Shown here: one piece after another, positions 55,346-64,000 of the stretch
Layout of the letters: every line of letters starts with the position of its first letter
Numbering within the stretch: the first letter of the stretch is position 1
Assembly (NCBI GenBank): GCA_021397845.1
Contig: CM038052.1
Coordinates: 34,642,449 to 34,706,448, forward strand
Length of the DNA: 64,000 nucleotides
Source: Areca catechu
Lineage: Eukaryota; Streptophyta; Magnoliopsida; Arecales; Arecaceae
Direction: 5' to 3'
The notes under the pieces: generated by a model
Told to the model about the DNA's origin: nothing
The model's database searches: none
What the model saw: the letters and a program-made list of their open reading frames with translations, nothing else
Program-made: the position numbers and the translations under genes

Positions 55346-56887
55346 TGTTACAGCCGTGACAGTGACGTGGCCAGGCTCAGGTACCGCCGAATGCGATCGA
55401 GCCACGTGGAAGTTTCCCCGGCCGAGTCGGCGCCACGTCTTCAAGGCCAGGATCGGCAAGACTACACCGCCCGACGACTGTCTAAGGCAAACTGCCCTCA
55501 CCGAGGTCGAGCTCGGCTCGGAGTTCCTCTACCACCCTATTGGCGCCCGGACCCGGAGGGGTCCGCCTAAGTGAGGTCGGCCGAGGTCAGGCGACCTCCT
55601 GCCACCTCGCCGGGTGTCCACCCAGGAGGGGTCCACCTAAGCCGAGGTCGGCCAATCCTTCGCCCTTCGCCAGGTGGCCAGCCGGAGACGGGTCCACCTC
55701 GGCCAGGCGACCTCCTGCCACCTCGCCGGGTGTCCACCCAGGAGGGGTCCACCTAAGCCGAGGTCGGCCAATCCTTCGCCCTTCGCCAGGTGGCAACCCA
55801 GAGACGGGCCCACCTCGGCCGAAGCCAGGCGACCTCCTGCCACCTCGCCAGGTGTCCACCCAGGAGGGGTCCACCTAAGCCGAGGTCGGCCAATCCTTCG
55901 CCCTTCGCCAGGTGGCCACCCGGAGACGGGCCCACCTCGGCCGAAGCCGGGCGACCTCCTGCCACCTCGCCAGGTGTCCACCCAGGAGGGGTCCACCTAA
56001 GCCGAGGTCGGCTGGTCCTTCGCTCCTCACCAGTTGGCCCCCGGAGACGGGTCCAACTCAGCCGATGTCAGACCGCTCGTACGGAGAGGGTCCCAGGGAG
56101 AGAAACGGGCCCCGAGGCCATCCCTCGGGCCGTACGAACCCCAGACAGCGCTCCGTACGGAGGGCGGCGGCACGCGGAACATCACTTGCATCGGCCCGAC
56201 AGGTCCCACAACCGAGAGACGCGATCCTGACGGAACAGGCCCCATAGATGGATGGCGCCCACGCTTGGGGAGGAGAGCGCTCTCGCTGGGCCAGAGGCCT
56301 GACCGGCCGCCTTGCCAGCGCCGCCCTCCCCTTTTTCTCTTCTGTCTTTGCCTTTTCCCTGCTGGGCCCGGCGGACGAGGTCGGAAAGCCGCCTGGCCCC
56401 CCTTCACCGAAAAGGGAAAAGAGAAAAGGACGGGGGAGGGAAGTCTCCAAGGAGGAAGAAACAAGCGCACGACGAAAGGAGATAAAGAGGGAGGAATCTG
56501 GGGACGACAAGGTAAGCAAACAAGCCTGGGGAAGAAGAAGAAGCACCGGCACAAGGCCTTGCTCCGAGGGTAAAAACCCAGAAATCTCGAGAGGGGAACA
56601 CTGGGTGTGAGCTCGGCCAGGAAGCCCAGCCGAGATTCTGGTCCCCAGAGCGTCTCTCTCACTAGTAAACTCTCTAAGTCTGGAGCCCCTTCGGGGGTCC
56701 GTCTGGAGAGTCTGTTCCTTCTCGTCGTCTACTGACTTGACCGTCGGAGCTCCCTCGTCGGAATCCCCGGCCAGGGTCTTCTAACCCCTTTTTTGCAGGT
56801 TCGCCGCGGGAAGGGAGGCTCCCTCGCCAGGCAGTCTGGATGGATCGACGGATCCACGGCACGGGCGCGGCGGCGAGAGCGGCAACA
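55346..56887 (+). repeat. E3 3' LTR
   Basis: This 1,542-bp LTR has four units of the 116-122-bp repeat (GGCGACCTCC at 55590, 55706, 55828, 55950), one more than the 5' LTR, which explains the 122-bp length difference. Outside the array only scattered substitutions separate the two LTRs, about five in one 260-bp stretch compared by eye. Confidence 0.95.
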
Positions 56888-56892
56888 GTATC

Positions 56893-59800
56893 AAATATTG
56901 AAAAGCTTGAAAAAAAGAAAAAGCAATTATTGATAACAATTTGGACTCCAATTCAACACATTGGTCCTAACCTAATGAGTGACATGGGTCTTCATGAATC
57001 TATGTCTCACCCTTGTATACTAGAAATAGAAGTTATAATAGGGCCAGGTTAAAAAGTCATCAATCTAAACCGAACCTGTTTATTAAATAAATAAAAATTT
57101 ATATCTAAATTCAACCGACTTATTAGACATAGAACTCAATTGGATCCATATAACTTATTTATTAAACAGCACAAGCCAAGTTAAATGGATTAAATAGGTT
57201 AAGCAAATTAGATTAAACATGATAGGAATGGATTAAGCAATTTTTAAATAGATTGCTCATGTTTTAAATAGATTAAATGAGTGAAGTTATGATTTAATTA
57301 ATAAATAAGCTAAAATAGATTAAGCAGTCAAAGATCTAAACTTGAATTCAATATATTTAATAAATAGGTCTAGGCAGGTTGATCAGTTATGTCAAATGCA
57401 AACATATTAAAGTGGATCTTGCGAGCCGGGTTAAAGGATCCTGTCATAATTTTTTTTTTTAATCATAAGGAGCTGTCTAGAGTTGAAACTAGTTCTTGAA
57501 TACAGGTCAAATTTAAATCTAATTCTCATGTCCATGTCCATTTTAGAGAGATCCAACCCAATGACATGTCATCCATGATACAAGGCTTTGGGGGGACCTT
57601 GAGCTCTAATTAATTCCTTAAATGAGTCATGAACAGCTCCGATTAATTTTGATTGAGTTGATCTCAAGCATGACTCTGTCTCTCTCATTGAGTTGAGCTT
57701 CAATTTTGGTCAAGTTGAGCCCAAGTTCAACTCCAAACAAATATCCAACTTGATCATCGGAGTATTACATGCATGCATGGATCAAAGACATCCTCTACTG
57801 CATGAAGCTTGGGTTGCTTGACGTGTCATGCTCTTATTCATACGTGGCCATCTTCCGGTATCTACCATGATCCCGTGATAGGATCGGGAAGTTGGCTGGA
57901 GAACATATCGGATCTTCGATCGTATGTAGCGGTCTAGCTGCAATACAAAATAATATTTCTTTAAACAAAAAATATTTTTATTCGATAGAATCATAAAAAA
58001 TTGTATCAATGTCACATCGTTCCTGGCTTGACGCATGCACGAGCTAGCTCAATTTTTGGATTTGGTAGCCCGCATATGTGGTCAAAATGCTAACTGGTGG
58101 GGTCTTTTTGGGAACATGATGTGCACTTTTAAACCCTTAGGAAGGGAAAAATAATGCAGTACATAGTTTAAATATTAGCATGGTTTGTTGGCATCAAAGT
58201 TTTGCTCCTAAAATTTTGACGGCGTTTGAAAATCTTCCGATCTTTTTTGTTAGATAAGAACCTTTCTTGGATGCCTCACGAATGGAAACATATGAGAACA
58301 GTCTTTCTTATCGGTGACTATCTATGGAAGATCCTTGGATTCTCGTGTCATTGAAAAAAATGGACTATAAAATAAATGTTTGAAAGTAGTAAGAATGCAT
58401 TATCACGTTAGAAGTTTTTTCTTACCTATTTATAGAGTTATTTAAAATAATTAAATTTATTGTAAAGTGGCATTCTCTGTCATGGATAACAACTTGCTGT
58501 TTAATATTGAGATCTTGTCTCCCGAATCCTTTTTATTAGAATTTTTTATTAGGATAATAACTTTTGTCAAGATTTTATCGACCATGATTTTTGCTGGAAT
58601 AGTTGTAGTTAGTCTGCATATGCCACTTGCTTGGGCATCGCGGACTCCAAGCATCAAATAGCTTGCTCATTGCTAATAAAAAGAAACTTGACATTATATC
58701 TAGTGTACCCAACTAAGCCTACCTTAGCAGTTAGTCGAGTCTGAATAGTTGCTCAGTGAATGCGCATAAAGGGATATTATACCAGTCGGGCTTAGTTGCT
58801 TGTAGCTTCTCGATCTGGAGTGTTATAGTTGCTCGATGTTGCTGTTGACTCAGTCATCTCCTCCTTAGTTGGTGGCACGATTGATCTTCGAAGGCTAAGT
58901 GCGGTTGCCATAACAGTTGCCTCATACTTTTAAGTCCAAAATATTGCTGAATAACCTTTTTGAGCTTTTTTATTTTTGGATAAAAGGAATAGTCACTTAT
59001 TTGGTCTCGAGAGTTGAGCAGATCTTTTCATCATTAGATATTCATTGACTCTTGAAAATCATCACCAGCTTTTTTGTTGCCTCAGTCATGAGAGAAGAAA
59101 TTATTGGTACAATGCTCAAAAAAACTATACTTAAATGGCTAGCAATTCAATCAATCTTCCTCGACCAACTAGGTGGTACCATGTAGATTAACAGCTACAA
59201 CTTTTAAATGATTTGCATGGATTTGCACGAATCTTAGTACTGAGAGTAAATTGGCCGACATTGCTCGATTTGGGTTGTGCCGCATGTCAGGATCTAGTGT
59301 CTTCAACTGAATTAGGGCTTTAATCTTCACCATTTGGGTTGGATTTAAAAGAGGTATCCCTATATTGTTACAGGGACTCCAGTCTTGCATAGAGGAAGAG
59401 AGAGCAAAAAGAAGAAGGACCTTCCTCGACTTCTTGAAAACTAATTGTCCCCAGGTTGCCTTTCTTCCGTTTCTTTACCTTCCCCTTTGCTCCTTCGCAA
59501 GCTTACCTCCAGGGCTTCCATAAGATTTATTTCCTTCTTTGTAGGCACTTTAGGTTCTTCCCCTTCAACCTTCTTCCTGCTCTTAGGCGAAGGATTTTTC
59601 TTTAAGTTTCTTTTGAATTTCTTCTTTTCTTTGATCCTTTTCTCCCTCTCCTGAGAAATGTTTTTCAAGGATGTGAGTCACAGCAACATTTTCATGTTAC
59701 AAGGATCTCAAGATTTATCTCCAGAGAAGAGGGGTTCCGAGATTTCAGGGGAGGTGGAAGTCTCCTCCCTCAAAGAAAGTCTTTGGACAGAGAACTCCGG

Positions 59801-60299
59801 CAGTTTGGAGATTATTCCGATCGACCTAATGACTAAGGTCTCTATAATGATCGAGGTCAAAATCCTTGAACACAGTGATAAGTACAAGTTTCCATACATT
59901 TTTCATGTTCATGTCCCAAGGCTGGAAGACTAAGTAACTTTTGGTCTGCTTGACCGATTGGCCATGTATAAGAAATTCATTCATGTCGATCTTTGATTTC
60001 CTCTCTATCCTTTCATTGTAAATGTTCTTGACCTTTTTTGGATCGTTTTGGTTCAACTTGCTCCGAACTCATTCCAAATCTTATGCTCCTTCCTTATCCC
60101 TTGTCATTTCTTTGATATTTGTCTGAATATTCTTGTTTCGGGCCATCTTTATATTGAAAAAGCACCCGAAAGTGAAGGGCTAGTGTTTCATCGACCCTCA
60201 CCATGAAAGAGTTTTATTTTTGGTCTACTCTCTTTCATTTATAATTGAAATAGTAGATTTTTCTTTGTATCCTCTAACTAGCCTTGGGGGACAAGTTAG
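56893..60299. other. AT-rich sequence, no intact gene
   Basis: At 57040-57450 words such as AAATAGATTAA and TTTATTAAATAAATA recur in both orientations and the ends resemble an inverted repeat, possibly a decayed palindromic element. From 58480 to 60300 there may be remains of the upstream exons of the antisense-gene remnant that follows. A Lys/Glu-rich reading on the minus strand (59668-59441) is low complexity and not assigned. Confidence 0.35.
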
Positions 60300-61260
60300 A
60301 TTTGGAGGGGGCCAAATTTATTCCCGAATAAGAATGATCGGGTCCTCGATACCGACGAAGAGGACTTCAAGAAATTATGTAATATAGAAGTCCTCCTCAA
60401 CAAGAATTTTTGATTGAGCAAATATTTATAACATCGAGTTAGCCCGATAAACTCTGTTGTAAGCTTTTCTTGAACTGCTATTTAGGAGCTAAAGGCCTGG
60501 GTAGCAAAGAAGAAGAAGTGCTCACTAAGAGGTGAACATATATCACTAAGGTTGAAACTTGGCTGAGTTAGATCGAAGGCCTTCTCCGAGTGGTAAATGA
60601 CAAGGTCAAGGCAGTCGAAGGACAAGCTGCCTCTACCGTAACTTGAGTGATAGGGGAGTATAAGAAGTCAGATCATTTGAACAAGACATCGCTAAGGCTA
60701 GAGCAAATGCTTCTTTGATCGAGTTTTCCAACTACAAAGATAAAATTGCTCAAGCTCATCCCCACCTCGACTTGAGCACAATTTTAGTAGTTGTTTTTTT
60801 TTGGTAAACAAAAAGGGGGGAGGAGTTAGACCCGGGCGTGGCCACCCCCAGACGGTCCCCCAACCCCAACCAGGAAATGTTCGATGCACGGCGCATATTA
60901 ATTTTTTCGCAGCCGTTCCCCACCCGAGGTGAGTACGTCAACCTGACTACCACTGGCGTCAGCCGAGTGAACGGGTTTATTATATATATCCCTAACTTTT
61001 TCACTACCACCAGCCAACAGGGGCTCCAGGATTATTTTATTAATTTTTTTCTTTTTTTGATTTTATTTTTGGACTACTTTTCTAATTTTTATTTTATCCC
61101 CGGACTTTCTCATCGAAATATGTCTAAACCAAGACTCGAACCCCTACCAGCTGGTTGTGAGAAAAGTCTCACAACCAACTGCACCACTCGCCAATGGTAT
61201 AATTTTAGTAGTTGAAGTCACACTCGAAGAAAGGAAGAAGGAACCGATCATCCCCTCGAG
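60300..61260 (+). pseudogene. Remnant of a fourth Tat antisense gene (coiled-coil exon), split by a SINE
   Basis: The plus strand from 60480 carries an acceptor-like CTATTTAG, then a decayed coiled coil. From 60671 the readings join into a 37-residue block from SDH to LDLS with the same length as the SDEY to LDLS block of E3, keeping Phe at position 20, Ile/Val at 27, Pro at 32 and LDLS at 34-37. The text then runs TILVV, where the SINE has inserted, and continues beyond it as EVTLEERKKEP. Frames change at least twice and stops are present. A repeat array follows directly, as in E1-E3. This is a remnant, and no other Tat domain was found beside it. Confidence 0.5.
60794..61200 (-). mobile_element. 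tRNA-derived SINE with 14-bp target duplication
   Basis: On the minus strand the element starts near 61200 with a tRNA-like head: an A-box-like TGGCGAGTGG, then the B box GGTTCGAGTC at about 61142-61133, and it ends in an A tail (TTTTTTTT on the plus strand at 60794-60801). It is flanked by the perfect 14-bp direct repeat AATTTTAGTAGTTG (60780-60793 and 61201-61214). Between the two boxes lies a strong hairpin, GTTGTGAGA and TCTCACAAC with a 4-nt loop. The length of about 407 bp is large for a plant SINE. It would be transcribed by RNA polymerase III and moved by a LINE reverse transcriptase. Confidence 0.88.
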
Positions 61261-61780
61261 GCCCACTAAACCCTGTCAGGTTTACTAAAGCCTATCGACT
61301 GCTTAATAGCCGACCACCAAAGATGATTAAATAGGAATCGATCATCCCATCCATATCCACTGAAGCCTGCAGGACCCACTGAAGACCACTAATCTCTTAA
61401 TACCCGACTAACAATGATGATTATGTAGGAATCGATCATCTTGGCAGACTTCAGTGGGCCTGGAAGGAATGATCGATTCTTATGCAATCATCTTTATTGA
61501 CCAGGTGTTAAGTAGCCGATAGGTTTCAATGGATCTAGCAGGCTTCAGTGGGTTTGGAGGATGATTGATCCTACGTAATCATCTTTGTTGGCTAGAGTGG
61601 GCCCGACAAGTTTCGGTGGTCCTCGAGGGGGATGAACGGTTTCTATGAAATCATCTTTGTCAACTAGATGTTAAGCGATAATGGACTTTAGTGGGCTTGG
61701 TAGGCTTTAGCGGGTCTGAAGGGGATAATTGGTTCCTATACAATAATCTTTGTCAGCCAAGTGTGATTTTAATTTAACTA
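61235..61780. repeat. Array of about 110-bp units in both orientations
   Basis: Two units run forward (GATGATTA...AGGAATCGATCATC, 61235-61440). From about 61441 three units run in reverse (GATCGATTCTTATGCAATCATC, then GATTGATCCTACGTAATCATC and related), each with CAGTGGG-type or CCCACTG-type words. The turning point is near 61440. The array directly follows the antisense-gene remnant. Confidence 0.75.
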
Positions 61781-61858
61781 GGAGCTATGTTGTGGTGGGA
61801 GGGTATTATTAATTCTACATCGATTGTGAGTCAAAGAAAACTTAGTAAGAAGAGAAAT

Positions 61859-61960
61859 CACTTTTCTTGTGAGATACCTTTTGTATTAGAATTTAAAGGA
61901 CATAACAATTAGACTCATGGACCAGAGTAGATAATACCTCATGTGCTAAACCATGAGCAT
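61859..61960 (-). repeat. Single arm of the MITE-like family
   Basis: AGATACCTTTTGTATTAGAATTTAAAGG and AATACCTCATG mirror the arm of the element at 13708-14124. It overlaps the start of the following tandem duplication. Confidence 0.5.
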
Positions 61961-62250
61961 CTGGCCGCAACATGATTAAATTTAATTTATACATTACCGA
62001 GATCATTACTTGTTTTGTTGCACATTAAATACATCATTAATTGATCCATCTCTTATCACAGTAGGTTTAAGTTGTTAGTTAACATAGAAACAATACCTCA
62101 TGTACCAAATCATCAGCCTTTGGCCACAACATGTTTAAATTCAATTTATATATTACCGAGGTCATTACTTGTTTGTTGCACATGAAATGCATTATTAATT
62201 GATCCATCTCTCATCACAGTATGTAGGTTAAGTTGTTAGTTAACATAGGA
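61933..62250. repeat. 159-bp tandem duplication
   Basis: Two copies (61933-62091 and 62092-62250) both start AATACCTCATG and end in GTTAGTTAACATAG. Confidence 0.92.
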
Positions 62251-62313
62251 AAAAAAAAAAGGGTATCCGGAGGTCATGAGTTAAAAATCTCTCGTCTCTC
62301 CTTTACACAGACC

Positions 62314-62339
62314 GAGAGAGAGAGAGAGAGAGAGAGAGA
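62314..62339. repeat. (GA)n microsatellite
   Basis: Thirteen uninterrupted GA units. Confidence 0.97.
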
Positions 62340-62342
62340 AAA

Positions 62343-63880
62343 GCAATGCCACCTTGCAAGCATCCTGATGCGGTTTTATTCTTCTAACTTTTCAGTTCCC
62401 ATAATAAGTTTAATTAAATCTCCCTCCGAATCCTAAATATCCAAATGATATTAAAGTTCACAATAAAAGTATCATGCAAATTCATAATGATTCGTTAGTC
62501 ATGGTAAACTTTAAAAATTTATTGAAAATAAAAATTCAGTATGACATAAAATCTTAAATAATTCATGAGGAAGGCATCTTAGTCTCCAGTCCATGTTGTT
62601 TTCTTCAAAAAAAAATTTGCCCTGCATCTAATATATTTATCAGTCAGGTGCATTTGTACATGCATTGCAACTAATATTTTTTTAGATATATGTTTTTCTC
62701 CTCATGAATGTTTCCCACCTTCACAACCTTGTTATACTTGTTTCTGCTCTAATTGGTATAGGATTTGTATTAAATTGTTAACACCCCAACATATTTCTAG
62801 GATAAAAAATCATGTCATCATTGCTGATTGTTAGACAATAAAAAGGAAGACAAGAGGTGCATCATATAGGAGCATAAATATTAGAATGATATCCTTCAAT
62901 TTACATTTAAAGGAATGCAAAAGCTAAGTAGGTAGCCTATTAAGAGACATTTTAAACTAATGAAAACCTAGATTCCTATTCCTTTTCTGTTTTAACAACT
63001 CAAAATTTCTTCAACAATTTTATAAGTTGTGAATTCTAGAAAAGATGGATCTGATTTTGTTTCTTAAACAATGTTTTGCACTGTTTGGAACCAAGACAAC
63101 TGTAGTTATTTGCTTTTGCAAGGCAAAAAATAGTTTGTTAGTGCTATTGAAACAACCATTAAAGGGCACCTAATCATGTCCATTATCAAAAAGACAAGTG
63201 AACAAACAAGATTGGTGCTAACTACATATGTCAACAAAAATTTCTGATTCCTCAATAGTCATGTGGACCCATAAAGTCCTTCCATATGCAAGAAAGGGGG
63301 AGATGTGAGAGAAGAAACATATTAGGGCTTGTTTGTAAATGATGGGATGGGAGTGCATAGGAAAAAGGCAAAGGGCCAAGGTTCCCAATTCTTAGCAGAT
63401 TAAAAGATAAACTAGATTAAGGATCTGTTTGAGTATTCCAATAAGATTTGGCTGACAATACTATAAAATTCATAGATTGGGTCATTCATTTAAGCATGGC
63501 TCTATATTAATCAAATATTATCGAGTCTAAATCCTAGGAAAAAAAATCTTCATAAATCTTTTTTTCCTTATCATAGTTCATAGACTAAGATCCAGACTAG
63601 GTATGGATAAATTTTTGAAAATGCAAGATAGATAGGCCAATAAACTGTAAGAATTTTCTTAATTTGGATTAATATTAATTGATCTTTTTTTTATTAAAAT
63701 CTGGGTTGATTTTATGGTCCATGTTGATAGATGTAGGTTGAGCCCATTGTTATGTGATCATTGATTAGGATAGGAGCACCTCATGTGATTTGGTATGGTT
63801 GAGATGGCACAGTATAGGTCTTAGCCCGACTTGACTCGTGATGGAAGGGTCAGTTAGGGCATTTTTATTTTATTAGTTGG
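62343..63880. other. AT-rich sequence, no gene recognised
   Basis: There is no coding region, repeat array or element boundary that I can support. Confidence 0.5.
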
Positions 63881-64000
63881 GTCCCCTCTTCGCTTCCTAT
63901 ATTATATATATCAGTATTCGGTGATTATGATACGGTGATTTTTCATCGAGAGCCATCTTTCTAAGAAAGACGGAGAGAAGGACTTTGCCTGCGGTGTTCA
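63881..64000 (+). promoter_or_regulatory. Possible LTR promoter cut by the window edge
   Basis: TATATTATATATATC is followed about 40-100 bp later by a purine-rich leader (AAGAAAGACGGAGAGAAGGA). The look is that of an LTR promoter and R region. The rest would lie outside the window. Confidence 0.25.

Larger units (their letters stand above)
44717..56887 (+). mobile_element. E3: full-length Ty3/gypsy retrotransposon, Tat lineage, youngest
   Basis: This 12,171-bp element on the plus strand has a perfect target duplication GTATC (44712-44716 and 56888-56892). Its LTRs are nearly identical except for one extra repeat unit in the right one, so insertion was recent relative to E1 and E2. The polyprotein frame is continuous over long stretches and is broken mainly by single-base deletions, plus three point stops (49584, 50318, 50591). 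It is high in GC compared with its AT-rich surroundings. Confidence 0.97.

Noticed and set aside
59441..59668. Lys/Glu-rich minus-strand reading of 75 codons
   Set aside because: Low-complexity composition, opposite to the antisense-gene remnant, and no conserved motif.

Overview
This is a gene-poor stretch of a plant nuclear genome, built almost entirely from transposable elements. The evidence for a plant is the mix of families: three Tat-lineage Ty3/gypsy retrotransposons with a second RNase H domain and an antisense extra gene, a Tork-like Ty1/copia element with an initiator-Met tRNA primer site, an L1-type LINE with a C-terminal RNase H, a tRNA-derived SINE and a hAT-like palindromic element. 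I suspect a monocot, possibly a palm, but no host gene is present to prove it. I found no convincing host protein gene, rRNA or functional tRNA gene.

Layout. 1-2826: AT-rich flank with an LTR-like remnant that carries five 36-bp palindromic modules. 2832-12956: element E1 (gypsy/Tat, minus strand), target-site duplication (TSD) GAAAT. 12962-14590: AT-rich sequence with an inverted-repeat (MITE-like) element. 14719-26520: a decayed LINE, split by a Tork-like copia element (16080-21903, minus) and by a solo LTR (22350-22964, TSD GTTGT). 27135-28157: hAT-like palindromic repeat with a GC-rich minisatellite inside. 29646-43718: element E2 (gypsy/Tat, plus), TSD GGTAT, the most decayed of the three. 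44717-56887: element E3 (gypsy/Tat, plus), TSD GTATC, the youngest, with nearly identical LTRs. 56893-64000: AT-rich sequence holding a remnant of a fourth Tat antisense gene, a SINE inserted in it with a 14-bp TSD, tandem and inverted arrays, a (GA)n microsatellite, and possibly the start of another element at the right edge.

Shared organisation. E1, E2 and E3 have the same plan: LTR, primer-binding site beginning TGGCRC after 3 nt, gag, protease, reverse transcriptase, RNase H, second RNase H, integrase, a private tandem-repeat array, then a gene on the opposite strand, a purine tract and the LTR. The opposite-strand gene appears to have three exons. Its intron positions, the phase of intron 1 and short protein motifs are conserved between elements that otherwise differ greatly. 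None of the three elements has an intact polyprotein. The antisense gene, a putative intron inside the LTR leader of E2 and E3, and the tandem arrays that recur at one site are the most interesting signals here.
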